64,000 bases of DNA from Firmicutes bacterium UBA6113 (GCA_002422545.1 DIWF01000008.1:8792-72791), one strand, 5' to 3'. Positions 1 through 8,430 are shown, counted from the stretch's first letter. Notes: generated by a model not told the origin, from the sequence alone. A program made the numbers and translations.

Positions 1-40
1 GAAATATTCGGCAGCATCATAAATACGCTGACTTCAGACC

Positions 41-931
41 TTAAATAACCTTAATACAGTCAGGAATAAAGTTTAGTTCTATTGTTCCGTTTATTGTAAA
101 ACTTTCCTTATCTACAGATACAATCTGGCTCTTTTTGGAATTTGACACATATATATTATTTTTACCGACGGCAATGCTTTCAGGATAACCGCCCAGAAAA
201 ATTTTCTTAATTATTTTTCTTTTAAAGACATCAATAATGTAAAGGCTCTTGTCAACTATGTTAATTGTATAAATCATGTTGTTGTCAAGAAAAAAGTCAG
301 AAGCAAGTCCTTCTAGTTCTATTACATCATTAATAGCTGATTTGTGCAAATCCATAAAGTTTATTTTTGTGTGAACAATTCCGTTAACAAAGTATGTCAT
401 CACTATCAGACAGTCATTTGACAAAACCAGGTGCATGGGCTTTCCATCCGTGGTGAAATAGCGTTTGTTTTCATTTATAAGGCTGTATTCTATAACCATG
501 TTTTCTTCATAGCAGGTTGTGTACAGCATTTTGTTTTTTTCATCAACTGTCACATCGTGTGTCTTTATACCTGCAGGAATGGATTCAGTCAGAGCGAATG
601 TTGACAGATCTATTACAGAAATATTGTCTGAATCAAAATTCGCAACATACATGGTATCATTGTAAATGAACATGTGGCGTGGATCCCTTCCAACCGTTGT
701 TTCTGAAAATTCACCATCATCAAAGTCATATTTGTAAATTTTGTTGTTGAATGAATCAGCCAGATACACAGAATTACCATATGTAATAATGCTGTGTACA
801 GAAGCCTTCTCCATACTGCTTAAATCAACCGCCTTTTTACAAATGTAATCATCACTAAATAATTCCATCAAAAAAAGCATTAATCGTCCATTGCTCATGC
901 CCGTTGCAGCCACCTTTTCATCACATATCAT
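41..931 (-). CDS. YVTN-type beta-propeller protein (YncE-like), function unknown
   Basis: A 296-residue protein that reads as a beta-propeller of YVTN/lactonase-type blades. The clearest blade core is YVANFDSDNISVIDL at about residues 95-109, with weaker copies near 55-70, 135-150 and 250-275. I see no signal peptide or membrane segment, so it is probably cytoplasmic, unlike many secreted YncE proteins. I chose the ATG at 931 because a near-perfect GGAGGTGA lies a few bases before it; the ATG 15 bp upstream would place that site inside the gene. It is transcribed away from the ferritin gene, with which it shares a short intergenic region. Propellers of this kind often serve as scaffolds, so no enzymatic role is assigned. 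Confidence 0.75.
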   Translation of the reverse strand: MICDEKVAATGMSNGRLMLFLMELFSDDYICKKAVDLSSMEKASVHSIITYGNSVYLADSFNNKIYKYDFDDGEFSETTVGRDPRHMFIYNDTMYVANFDSDNISVIDLSTFALTESIPAGIKTHDVTVDEKNKMLYTTCYEENMVIEYSLINENKRYFTTDGKPMHLVLSNDCLIVMTYFVNGIVHTKINFMDLHKSAINDVIELEGLASDFFLDNNMIYTINIVDKSLYIIDVFKRKIIKKIFLGGYPESIAVGKNNIYVSNSKKSQIVSVDKESFTINGTIELNFIPDCIKVI

Positions 932-948
932 AGCAATCACCTCCATGT

Positions 949-977
949 AGTATATGTCAAAGTGTAAAATAAGTTAA
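949..977 (-). promoter_or_regulatory. Putative sigma-A promoter for the beta-propeller gene
   Basis: On the minus strand, TTAACT (977-972) and TATACT (954-949) are separated by 17 bp. The match to the -10 is good and to the -35 moderate. The start point would fall only a few bases before the ribosome site, giving a very short leader. Confidence 0.4.
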
Positions 978-1003
978 TATGGGGATAATATTTTTTGTTT
1001 TGT

Positions 1004-1032
1004 TTGCATATTTTTGGGTATCTATATATTAA
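1004..1032 (+). promoter_or_regulatory. Putative promoter for ferritin
   Basis: TTGCAT at 1004-1009 is followed 17 bp later by TATTAA at 1027-1032. The surrounding sequence is very AT-rich, so the exact -10 hexamer is uncertain. I could not find a convincing Fur or PerR box. Confidence 0.35.
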
Positions 1033-1053
1033 ATATACTTAAAGGAGATTATC

Positions 1054-1566
1054 ATGTTGAATGAAAAAGTATCAAGTTTAATTAACGAACAAATTAACAA
1101 AGAATTTTACTCGGCATATTTATATCTGGATATGTCAAATTATTATAATGAAGCAGGGCTTAACGGCTTTGGAAACTGGTTCAAGGTTCAGGCACAGGAA
1201 GAAAGAGACCATGCACTTTTATTCCTTCAATACCTGCAAAACAACGGTGAAAAAGTGACACTCTCAGAAATTAAATCTCCAAACATCACTTTTTCAAGTT
1301 TCATGTCACCACTTCAGGAATCTTTGAAACACGAACAGTTTGTTACAGCTTCCATCAACAATATCTACAGTGAAGCTTCCAATATAAAGGATTACCGCAC
1401 AACGCAGTTTTTAGACTGGTTCATCAAGGAACAAGGCGAAGAAGAAAAAAATGCAGAAGACCTGATTTTAAAATACAATGTTTTCGGATCAGATGCAAAA
1501 GGGCTTTACATGCTGAACCAAGAGCTGGCCGCAAGAGTTTATGCTCCACCTTCACTCGTTTTATAA
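1054..1566 (+). CDS. ftnA: Ferritin, non-heme iron storage protein
   Basis: A 170-residue ferritin-like four-helix protein that oxidises Fe(II) and stores it as mineral in a 24-mer shell. The ferroxidase ligands fall at the positions usual for bacterial FtnA: Glu17, Glu50, His53, Glu94 and Gln127, with further acidic residues at 129-130. There is no sign of a heme-binding bacterioferritin. An AAGGAGA ribosome site lies before the ATG at 1054 and a strong hairpin terminator follows the stop, so this is a single-gene unit. In an anaerobe it would buffer iron and limit Fenton chemistry on air exposure; that role is inferred from the family. It is divergent from the beta-propeller gene. Confidence 0.95.
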   Translation: MLNEKVSSLINEQINKEFYSAYLYLDMSNYYNEAGLNGFGNWFKVQAQEERDHALLFLQYLQNNGEKVTLSEIKSPNITFSSFMSPLQESLKHEQFVTASINNIYSEASNIKDYRTTQFLDWFIKEQGEEEKNAEDLILKYNVFGSDAKGLYMLNQELAARVYAPPSLVL

Positions 1567-1574
1567 AATGATTA

Positions 1575-1602
1575 TACAGCAGAAATTCTGCTGTATTTTT
1601 TA
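1575..1602. terminator. Rho-independent terminator between convergent genes
   Basis: TACAGCAG (1575-1582) pairs with CTGCTGTA (1588-1595) around a 5-nt loop, followed on the plus strand by six T. It ends the ferritin transcript. The gene converging from the right stops at 1600 and may use the same hairpin from the other side, though with a poorer T tract. Confidence 0.8.
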
Positions 1603-2283
1603 TTTATGACATTTTGGCTCTTCTATTATTCCTGTTGTGTAAGGAATAAGAAATTCAGGAATTCCTGAAGCATAGGGAGCTATTTCATATTGCTGAAAAT
1701 ATATTATAACTCCTTCTGGCGTAAGATAAAAACTGTTTTCATCGAAATATTCAGCAACCCTTTTCCTATATTCATCAAAATACATAAAGTTTTCTTTTTC
1801 TGCATTCTGCCGTATTTGTTCCATCACATCCTTTTTCAGATAATCAAGCATTTTAAACTCACTATTTGCAAACAATCCGCACAATGTGACACGGCTGCCG
1901 CAGTTTAAGTCCCAGGTGTCTGATGTCCTGTATGTCTGGCCGTGAGCTCCTCCTAAATATATATATTTGTCATAATAAAGGCTTATGGTACAATTTTCAT
2001 TGTAAGTTACCTTAGGAATATAGTAAATTTCAAAGAGTCTGATGGGAATATCCCTTTTTATTGAAAAAACATAATAAGTTACAGCAATTTTAAAAAAAAC
2101 ATCCACGCTCTCTCTGACAACATCCCAAGCCTTTTTTTTGTAAAAAAGGTTTATTTTGTTCAGAATATTCTGGTCTTTATATGAATAAAACTGGGGATAT
2201 TCAACTTTGTAATGAAGCAGCAGCTGTTTTTCATAAAACAAACTGTCTTCAAGACATAATATTTTTACTTGCACACCATCCAT
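1600..2283 (-). CDS. DUF4163/DUF3298-type (RsiV-like) protein without a membrane anchor
   Basis: A 227-residue protein whose central and C-terminal part matches my knowledge of the DUF4163-DUF3298 fold: the YLGGAHGQTYRTSDTWDL stretch at about 110-127 and the closing SFYLTPEGVIIYFQQYEIAPYA-type pattern (FYLTPEGVIIYFQ, about 185-197). This fold occurs in RsiV anti-sigma factors and PdaC-type wall proteins, where it is normally extracytoplasmic. Here I see neither a signal peptide nor a transmembrane segment, so location and role are unclear. A full AAAGGAGGAG ribosome site precedes the ATG. It has no obvious partner: the gene upstream on the same strand is closed off by its own terminator. Confidence 0.75.
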   Translation of the reverse strand: MDGVQVKILCLEDSLFYEKQLLLHYKVEYPQFYSYKDQNILNKINLFYKKKAWDVVRESVDVFFKIAVTYYVFSIKRDIPIRLFEIYYIPKVTYNENCTISLYYDKYIYLGGAHGQTYRTSDTWDLNCGSRVTLCGLFANSEFKMLDYLKKDVMEQIRQNAEKENFMYFDEYRKRVAEYFDENSFYLTPEGVIIYFQQYEIAPYASGIPEFLIPYTTGIIEEPKCHK

Positions 2284-2335
2284 ATAAACTCCTCCTTTGT
2301 ATAGAATATGCTTTATGAATTATGTAAGTGAAATA

Positions 2336-2368
2336 AAAACACCCGATATTTAAAATATCGGGTGTTTT
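2336..2368 (-). terminator. Terminator of the LysM-patatin unit
   Basis: AAAACACCCGATAT (2336-2349) is the exact inverted complement of 2355-2368, with a 5-nt loop. Read on the minus strand the hairpin ends in a T tract, and it overlaps the patatin stop codon at 2350. Confidence 0.85.
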
Positions 2369-3138
2369 TCATTTAATATTCTTTTTGCATCTTCATAACC
2401 TTTGTCAATCATCCACTTTATTCTTTCCGAACTTGCTTCTAATGTACTGCTTAAATATTCATCAGGTGCTATGTCTATTATATCCACATTGTCAAAGACG
2501 CTGTAATCGTACTTTTCAGGTCTTAACCGTACTGCAATTATTATATCGCAGCCCTTATCAGCCGCCATTTCCACAGGAAGCTTTAAAAACATGCTCCCAT
2601 CAAGGTAATATTTTCCGCCTATTGGCCTTGGTGTAAATACCGGCAGATAACAGCTTGCAAAAACAAATTCGTGAAGCATACCCTCTGGTATATCTTCCTT
2701 AAAAAGCTTTAAGGGTTTTCTGTCAGTGAGGCAGTAAGTTGCAAGTCCGTATTCAATCTGGGATTCACGGATAGCTTTTTCTCTCACCACATCCTTGTAA
2801 AATTCTATGATAGGTTCCGGGTCCACACCTGTGCTTTTCAAATAGCTATTTTCAAATTTGTCGATGTTTTTGGTTATTTTATCAAATATGTCTTGAGAAT
2901 TTTTGCTTTTCTTTTTTTTATTGTCCGAATATGAAAAATCAAATTTGCTCCACAAATCTGTACTGTTATCATAATCGCCCAATACGTAGGACACTCCGTT
3001 AAGAGCTCCGATTGATGTGCCTACCACGCATTGGTAATGGATGTCTAGTTCCTTTAAAGCTTTCAAGACACCTATCTGGTAAGCACCCTTTGCTCCCCCA
3101 CCCTCTAAGGCAATTCCTACTTTTTTTTTGCTGTTCAT
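2350..3138 (-). CDS. Patatin-like phospholipase
   Basis: A 262-residue patatin-family acyl hydrolase that would release fatty acids from phospholipids or related esters. The N-terminal oxyanion loop EGGGAKGAYQIGVL (about 12-25), the nucleophile elbow GTSIG with Ser42, and the partner Asp180 in YYLDGSM form the expected Ser-Asp dyad. No signal peptide or membrane segment is seen, so it should act in the cytoplasm or be exported by another route. An AGGAG site precedes the ATG. The gene starts 20 bp after the LysM gene ends, so the two are probably co-transcribed. The natural substrate cannot be told from sequence. Confidence 0.88.
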   Translation of the reverse strand: MNSKKKVGIALEGGGAKGAYQIGVLKALKELDIHYQCVVGTSIGALNGVSYVLGDYDNSTDLWSKFDFSYSDNKKKKSKNSQDIFDKITKNIDKFENSYLKSTGVDPEPIIEFYKDVVREKAIRESQIEYGLATYCLTDRKPLKLFKEDIPEGMLHEFVFASCYLPVFTPRPIGGKYYLDGSMFLKLPVEMAADKGCDIIIAVRLRPEKYDYSVFDNVDIIDIAPDEYLSSTLEASSERIKWMIDKGYEDAKRILNEKHPIF

Positions 3139-3158
3139 TTATTTCTCCTATTATCTAT

Positions 3159-3863
3159 TTATACACTTGGTACGCATACCTTAGTTCCTGAAATAAGGAA
3201 GTTTGACGGCCTTAAATTAGGATTGGCAGTAAGTAATGCAGATGGCGAAGTGTTGTGTGCAACAGCCACCGTTGACAGACTGTCTCCAGGTTTTATAATA
3301 TATTCCCTAGAATTTTCAACGTCACATTCCTGATAATTTTCAGGAGGTATGCAAAGTTCTGTTCCCGGAACTATGATGTTCGGGTTAAATTCGCGGTTGG
3401 ATTCCACCAGTTCATTCAGGCTCAAATTGTAGCTTATTAAAATGTCACTCAATCTTGTTCCTTCCTGAATTACTACAACTGTTCCAAAAGGACAGCCTGC
3501 AGGCACGTTAGGAATGCATATTTCCTGGCCTACCTTAAGGTCGTACGGATTTGCTTCCGGATTTGCTTCAAGAAGTATATTCAAAGGCAGTCTATACTTT
3601 AGCGCAATGTTGTAGAAGCTGTCTCCTTCCACAATTGTATAATATGCTCCGTTAATACATGATGGCCTTTCCGGCACCCTTGGAACGCAGATTGACATTC
3701 CTTCCGTCAAGGTGCGAAGTCTCAGCATAGGATTAAGTTCCAACAGTCCAACCAGGTTAGTACCGAATCTTGCAGCGATGGAATTTAAAGTATCGCCGGG
3801 CTGCACCACATACGGCATGGTAAATTTGTTGGGGCATAAATTTTGATCTTGTCTATAAATCAT
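3159..3863 (-). CDS. Four-LysM protein, possible spore-envelope or wall-binding protein
   Basis: A 234-residue protein made almost wholly of four LysM modules, at about 17-61, 75-117, 128-172 and 186-232. Each has the Y-x-(V/I)-x-x-G-D-(T/S) opening or a variant and an asparagine-proline turn. The modules end in CVP or CIP, so each carries a cysteine near its end; paired cysteines like this are common in LysM proteins of the clostridial spore coat or exosporium. There is no catalytic domain and no signal peptide, consistent with assembly from the mother-cell cytoplasm rather than secretion. That localisation is inference. A GAGGTGA site sets the start. It lies just upstream of the patatin gene. 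Confidence 0.85.
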   Translation of the reverse strand: MIYRQDQNLCPNKFTMPYVVQPGDTLNSIAARFGTNLVGLLELNPMLRLRTLTEGMSICVPRVPERPSCINGAYYTIVEGDSFYNIALKYRLPLNILLEANPEANPYDLKVGQEICIPNVPAGCPFGTVVVIQEGTRLSDILISYNLSLNELVESNREFNPNIIVPGTELCIPPENYQECDVENSREYIIKPGDSLSTVAVAHNTSPSALLTANPNLRPSNFLISGTKVCVPSV

Positions 3864-3932
3864 TATATAATCACCTCATAATATAATTTGTTAATTTATA
3901 ATATTCATGAGGCTATGAATGTTTCTTAATAG

Positions 3933-4373
3933 TTAACAAGAAAATTTATCCCTTTCACTGACAGCAAGCTTGTCGCAGCGTTCATTGTAATGGTGTCCGT
4001 TGTGTCCAAGGACATGTATGAATATTACTTTATGAATGCTTGCAGCTTTCAAAAGCCTTTGCCATAGCTCTATGTTTAGCACCGGCTTACCGTCAGACTT
4101 TTTCCAGTTTTTTTTCTGCCAGGATACAAGCCATCCCTTATTAAATGCATCTGTCACATACTTGGAATCCGTAGTAACAGTTACTTCACACGGCTCCTTT
4201 AAAGCTTCTAGGCCGATTATTACGCCCATGAGCTCCATTCTGTTGTTTGTTGTGTTTTCTTCTCCCCCACTCAGTTCAGCTTCCTTGCCGTTGTATTCAA
4301 GTATGACACCGTATCCTCCCGGACCGGGATTTCCGCTGCAGGCTCCGTCTGAGTATATGTTGACTTTTTTCAT
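3933..4373 (-). CDS. rnhA: Ribonuclease HI
   Basis: A 146-residue RNase HI, which cuts the RNA strand of RNA-DNA hybrids such as R-loops and Okazaki primers. The metal-binding carboxylates are in place: Asp9 in SDGACSGNPGPGG, Glu47 in NNRMELMG, Asp69 in TTDSKYV and Asp134 in CDKLAV, with the catalytic His124 in LGHNGH. The basic protrusion around WQKKNWKK (85-92), which helps bind the hybrid, is present, so this is the Escherichia coli-like full form. It starts about 57 bp after serA ends and may belong to a serA-rnhA-LysM-patatin transcript. Confidence 0.95.
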   Translation of the reverse strand: MKKVNIYSDGACSGNPGPGGYGVILEYNGKEAELSGGEENTTNNRMELMGVIIGLEALKEPCEVTVTTDSKYVTDAFNKGWLVSWQKKNWKKSDGKPVLNIELWQRLLKAASIHKVIFIHVLGHNGHHYNERCDKLAVSERDKFSC

Positions 4374-4429
4374 TATTTCTCCGCCTTTTAATTAATGCAT
4401 GACTATATCTAATGCTTATTTATTGTTTA

Positions 4430-5614
4430 TTATTTGTTTTGTTCAGTCTTCTGTCTTATGAGCATTACTCTCAATATTCCGTAGTGTTCTTCCAGCTCTT
4501 TAAGTTTTGATTCGTTTATTTCCCCAACAACATCTATTATGTTGCAGGCATAATCGCCTCTGCTCTTGTTCACCATTCCTATGATGTTTACGTTGTGGCT
4601 TGCCAGGGCAGTAGTCATCTGTCCTATCATGTTTGGAATATTTTTATTCAACACTACAATTCTGTCGGTTCCAGGGTATCTGTCCATTGAACAATCAGGG
4701 AAATTAACTGAATTTGTAATGTTGCCTCTTTCCAGATACTCAGTAAGCTGGGTCACTGCCATTTCTGCACAGTTTTCTTCTGCTTCATATGTTGAACCAC
4801 CAAGATGAGGAATGCAAACAACATTTTTAGCAGCTAACAGTTTTTCTGTGGGAAGGTCTGAAACGTGATATCCTACTTTTCCGCTTTCTAAAGCTTCTAT
4901 GAGGTCATCGTCATTAATTATGCCTGACCTTGCAAGATTAAGTATCTTCACACCGTCCTTCATTAATTTTATATTTTCTTTGTTTATATAATTTTTAGTC
5001 TCATCACTGTAAGGAACATGAAGGGTGATGTAGTCACTTCTTCTGTAAAGCTCGTTGATGTCGCTTGTGTACTGAACATCCCAAGACAAAGCCAGGGCAT
5101 TTTTTACAGATATGTACGGATCGTATCCTATGACTTCCATTCCAAGCTTCACACCCATGTTTGCAACAAGATGACCCACATTTCCCAGTCCTATTACTCC
5201 AAGAGTCTTTCCTTTGAGTTCAGGTCCAACAAATTTGGATTTTCCTCTTTCCACTGATTCCACAACGTTTTTTTCTATGTTTCTCGTCCAGTCTATGCTG
5301 TCGATTATTTTTCTTGAACTCATCAAAAGCCCAAGGAATGTAAGCTCACACACTGCATTTGAATTTGCTCCGGGAGAATTGAATACGACAATTCCTTCTT
5401 CAGCACATCTTTCAATTGGTATGTTGTTCACTCCTGCTCCGGATCTTGCTATGGCCTTCAGCTGTTTTGAAAACTTCATGTCATGAATATCCATGCTTCG
5501 CATTACTATTCCGTCTGCTTCGCTTGTTTCTTGTTCAATCAAGGTATATTTCTCTTCGGAAAACAAATTTAAAGTTTCCTTAGGAATTTTACAAAACAGT
5601 GCTACTTTATTCAT
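4430..5614 (-). CDS. serA: D-3-phosphoglycerate dehydrogenase
   Basis: A 394-residue D-isomer-specific 2-hydroxyacid dehydrogenase with a C-terminal ACT domain (about 315-385). This is the architecture of phosphoglycerate dehydrogenase, which opens serine synthesis by oxidising 3-phosphoglycerate with NAD. The Rossmann motif GVIGLGNVGHLVA lies near 140-152, the substrate arginine in LNLARSG near 230 and the catalytic histidine in PHLGGST near 270. The usual DVFE-type segment is replaced by VSDLPTE, an unusual variant. The ACT domain suggests allosteric control, probably by serine. I start at the second of two close ATGs because AAGGAGG lies 6 bases before it. No other serine-pathway gene is adjacent, so substrate remains a family-based call. 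Confidence 0.85.
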   Translation of the reverse strand: MNKVALFCKIPKETLNLFSEEKYTLIEQETSEADGIVMRSMDIHDMKFSKQLKAIARSGAGVNNIPIERCAEEGIVVFNSPGANSNAVCELTFLGLLMSSRKIIDSIDWTRNIEKNVVESVERGKSKFVGPELKGKTLGVIGLGNVGHLVANMGVKLGMEVIGYDPYISVKNALALSWDVQYTSDINELYRRSDYITLHVPYSDETKNYINKENIKLMKDGVKILNLARSGIINDDDLIEALESGKVGYHVSDLPTEKLLAAKNVVCIPHLGGSTYEAEENCAEMAVTQLTEYLERGNITNSVNFPDCSMDRYPGTDRIVVLNKNIPNMIGQMTTALASHNVNIIGMVNKSRGDYACNIIDVVGEINESKLKELEEHYGILRVMLIRQKTEQNK

Positions 5615-5647
5615 TTTCATCCTCCTTATTTTACATTATTAAAGCTT

Positions 5648-5676
5648 AGTATACAACTGATATATTTTAAAATCAA
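5648..5676 (-). promoter_or_regulatory. Sigma-A promoter for serA
   Basis: Minus strand TTGATT (5676-5671), 17-bp spacer, TATACT (5653-5648), about 35 bases before the serA start. Both hexamers match well. Confidence 0.65.
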
Positions 5677-5727
5677 GAAAAATGTTATAATTAACAATAT
5701 AAATTCAATAAAATACATATATCAAAA

Positions 5728-5752
5728 GGCCAGATGCATAATGCATCTGGCC
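5728..5752 (-). terminator. Terminator after the Cys-rich mini-protein
   Basis: GGCCAGATGCA is inverted as TGCATCTGGCC around a 3-nt loop; on the minus strand it is followed by TTTT. It separates the 50-codon gene from serA. Confidence 0.75.
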
Positions 5753-5766
5753 TCTCCATAAGTACT

Positions 5767-5919
5767 CTATCTGCAGCATCCTCTATCGAAGAAATTATTG
5801 CCGCACAGCAGGAAGAAAATAACACCAATTATGATTATCCACTCAAGCCAGTCGTTTCCGCATACACCACCTATACGGTCGCAGCAGTCAAAGTTTGTTG
5901 CTCTTATTTCATCTGACAT
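5767..5919 (-). CDS. Small Cys-rich single-pass membrane protein
   Basis: A 50-residue protein with a polar, cysteine-containing N-terminus (DCCDRIGGVCGND), one hydrophobic helix of about 15 residues (WLEWIIIIGVIFFLLCG) and a short DRGCCR tail. The start is set by an AGAGGTG ribosome site 7 bases before the ATG at 5919; the upstream in-frame ATG at 5964 lacks one. It has its own terminator. In layout it recalls the small YjcZ/CotD-like mini-proteins of spore-formers, but I cannot assign it to a family. Six cysteines in 50 residues suggest metal binding or cross-linking. Confidence 0.65.
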   Translation of the reverse strand: MSDEIRATNFDCCDRIGGVCGNDWLEWIIIIGVIFFLLCGNNFFDRGCCR

Positions 5920-6014
5920 ATATTTCACCTCTTCTAATATTATAAACAAGCTGGCGATTGCCATTTCTTATTTTATAACTCAATATATGTCAGCAAAACA
6001 ATTGTGTGCAAAAT

Positions 6015-7175
6015 TTAAAGAATTTCTATTGTGGAAATTGCCATTTCAATAAGCTGTTCTATGTCCAATTTGCTTTCAGAATTTTTAATAGATTCAAGTT
6101 TTGGGTTTATGAGAGGATGCTTTGGAGCAAACACTGAACAGCAATCATCATATGGAAGTATTGATGTCTCAAATGTGTTTATTTCTCTTGCCCTTTCCAT
6201 TATTTCAGTCTTGTCCATTCCAATCAGCGGTTTTAGTATGGGCATTTGGATTGCTTCCTCAATTACAGCCATGGATTTCATTGTCTGGCTTGCTACCTGT
6301 CCGAGACTTTCTCCTGTTATAAGCATATCCATGTTGTTATTTGATGCAATTCTTTCAGCTATGCGCATCATGAATCTTCTGGCAAGAATTGTTGTTTCTT
6401 CTTCCCTGCAGAATTCTTTGATGGCTTTGTGCACTTCAAGAATGTTTATGCTGTAAAGTTTTATATTGCCGCAGTATTCTTCAAGAATCTCTTTCAGATG
6501 CTTTACTTTTTCATTGGCTCTTTCAGATGTAAAAGGATATGTGTGAAAATATAGAGCATTTATTTCAACGCCTCTCTTGGCTATCATGTGACCAGCTACA
6601 GGAGAGTCAATTCCTCCAGACAAAAGAAGAAGAGCACGGCCGCTTGATCCAATGGGAAGTCCCCCGGCTGTTTTTATTTTCTCTGATGATATGAAGCAGT
6701 GTTTTTTAATATCAATGTTAATTTCTACTTCAGGATTGTGCACGTCAACAGTTACATCAGGAAAATGTTCAAGTATTCTTCCTCCCACAGCTGCACTGAA
6801 GTCCATGGAACCTATGGGGAATTTTTTGTCGCCCCTTTTTGTGTTTATTTTAAATGTTTTGAAATTTTTCTTATCTTTTAAATATTTAAACAGCTCAATT
6901 GCCTTTAATGTCATTGTTTCAGGGTCTGTTTCAGTTTTTATTGATGGACTTATTGCAACAATACCGAATATTTTTCTTGTTTTTTCTAAAATGCTGTCCA
7001 TATCTTCTTCATGGGATGTTTCAATAAACATTTTTCCCAGTTCTTTGTAGACAACAATGTCCTTGAATTCCTTCAAGGCAAATTTTACTTGTTCTATGAG
7101 TTTGTGTTCAAAGGAGCCTCTGTTTTTTCCCTTGAGAAATATTTCTCCAAAGCTCACTGCAACTATATTGTACAT
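6015..7175 (-). CDS. thiI: tRNA 4-thiouridine synthase ThiI (short form)
   Basis: A 386-residue ThiI, which adenylates uridine 8 of tRNA and replaces its oxygen with sulfur. It has an N-terminal ferredoxin-like plus THUMP region (about 1-165) and a PP-loop ATPase with SGGIDS at 186-191. There is no C-terminal rhodanese domain, as is usual in Bacillota, where a dedicated cysteine desulfurase hands on sulfur directly. A CC pair near residue 345 could accept it. The gene follows the cysteine desulfurase by only 13 bp, which fits that partnership. Any thiamine role is unlikely without the rhodanese domain. Confidence 0.93.
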   Translation of the reverse strand: MYNIVAVSFGEIFLKGKNRGSFEHKLIEQVKFALKEFKDIVVYKELGKMFIETSHEEDMDSILEKTRKIFGIVAISPSIKTETDPETMTLKAIELFKYLKDKKNFKTFKINTKRGDKKFPIGSMDFSAAVGGRILEHFPDVTVDVHNPEVEINIDIKKHCFISSEKIKTAGGLPIGSSGRALLLLSGGIDSPVAGHMIAKRGVEINALYFHTYPFTSERANEKVKHLKEILEEYCGNIKLYSINILEVHKAIKEFCREEETTILARRFMMRIAERIASNNNMDMLITGESLGQVASQTMKSMAVIEEAIQMPILKPLIGMDKTEIMERAREINTFETSILPYDDCCSVFAPKHPLINPKLESIKNSESKLDIEQLIEMAISTIEIL

Positions 7176-7188
7176 GTTTTTCCCTTTC

Positions 7189-8337
7189 CTATAACTTCAT
7201 GATTTTTCTTATTTCTTCCACGGACTGTTTAATGCTTTCAACCACATATTCAACTTCGTCTTCGTTGTTGAAATGTCCAAGGCTTATTCGTATGGTTCCA
7301 TCCACATAATCCGGGTCAAGTTTTATAGCTTCAAGAATCCTGTTGGACTTGCTTCTTGAAGAGCAGGCGGAACCTGTTGAAACATAAACACCTTTCATTT
7401 CCAGGAAATGTACAAGGACTTCTCCTCTCACATGTTTGAATGATACGTTTAAAATATGAGGTGCTCCGTCTTCAGAAAGCGAACTGTTGATTTTCATGTC
7501 CTTGATTTCTTCTGTGAGCCTTTTTGCATACAAGTTTTTCAGGTTCCTGAGTCTACATGTTTCTTCCTCAAAATTTTCATAAACAATCTGGCATGCTTTT
7601 CCGAACCCTACAATTCCAGGTGTGTTTTCAGTTCCCGGCCTTATGTTTTTTTCCTGTCCGCCGCCGAAAATAATCGGGCTTATTTTAACACCGGATCTTA
7701 TAAACAGTCCTCCAACACCTTTTGGCCCGTGTATTTTGTGGCTGCTGAAAGAAATGGTGTCAGCTGGAATTTTGTTCACGTCAATTTTTATTTTACCATA
7801 GGATTGCACTGCATCAACATGTATTTTTGTATTTTTGTTCTTATTTTTTGAAATTTTGCATATTTCACTTAAATTTTGAACTATTCCCAGCTCGTTGTTT
7901 ACATGCATAATTGACACAAGATAAGTGCTTTCGTCAATTAAATTTTCAAGTTGCTCAAGATTCACCCTTCCCAAGTTGTCGGTATCCAAGTATCTTATTT
8001 CTACATTGTCCTTAAAATGCTTTAAAACATTATAAACTGATGGATGCTCAATATTGGTCGTAACGACGTTAATCTTTCCTTCAATACCGGATATATGACC
8101 TAACAAAGCAATATTGTTACTCTCTGTTCCGCTCCCAGTAAAAAAAATTTCATCTGCTTTTGCATTTATTATTTTTGCAACATGTTTTCTTGCATCTTCA
8201 ATTCTTTTTTCTGTTTTCAGTCCCATTCTATGTATTGATGACGGATTTCCGTAACAATTAAGATTTACATCTGTCACTTCATCCATTACTTCCTGCCTTA
8301 CTCTTGTTGTTGCGCTGTTGTCTAAATAAACTTCCAT
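7189..8337 (-). CDS. Cysteine desulfurase paired with ThiI
   Basis: A 382-residue class V PLP enzyme that takes sulfur from cysteine and holds it as a persulfide. The PLP lysine is Lys201 in SSHKIHGPKG, the cofactor-stacking histidine is in IEHPS near 98, and the catalytic cysteine is Cys325 in STGSACSSRS. It resembles the NifS/NifZ-type desulfurases that Bacillota dedicate to ThiI, and its position directly upstream of thiI in one operon supports that over iron-sulfur cluster assembly. No iscU, nifU or iscR-like gene is nearby. Start at the ATG behind AAGAGG. Confidence 0.93.
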   Translation of the reverse strand: MEVYLDNSATTRVRQEVMDEVTDVNLNCYGNPSSIHRMGLKTEKRIEDARKHVAKIINAKADEIFFTGSGTESNNIALLGHISGIEGKINVVTTNIEHPSVYNVLKHFKDNVEIRYLDTDNLGRVNLEQLENLIDESTYLVSIMHVNNELGIVQNLSEICKISKNKNKNTKIHVDAVQSYGKIKIDVNKIPADTISFSSHKIHGPKGVGGLFIRSGVKISPIIFGGGQEKNIRPGTENTPGIVGFGKACQIVYENFEEETCRLRNLKNLYAKRLTEEIKDMKINSSLSEDGAPHILNVSFKHVRGEVLVHFLEMKGVYVSTGSACSSRSKSNRILEAIKLDPDYVDGTIRISLGHFNNEDEVEYVVESIKQSVEEIRKIMKL

Positions 8338-8401
8338 ATTAACCTCTTATCGAATTATTTTAATTTATTTTTCATATGTTTGAGAAATTTGTAAAAAAAG
8401 C

Positions 8402-8430
8402 TTGCATAATATTTCTTTCTTTGCTATAAT
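8402..8430 (+). promoter_or_regulatory. Strong sigma-A-like promoter with no coding gene downstream
   Basis: TTGCAT (8402-8407), exactly 17 bp, then consensus TATAAT (8425-8430). It points rightward, away from the cysteine desulfurase gene, into a gap with no protein gene on the plus strand, and is followed after about 90 nt by an intrinsic terminator. Confidence 0.7.

Noticed and set aside
947..1053. Fur or PerR operator between the propeller and ferritin genes
   Set aside because: Only partial, degenerate matches in AT-rich DNA; not enough to call a site.
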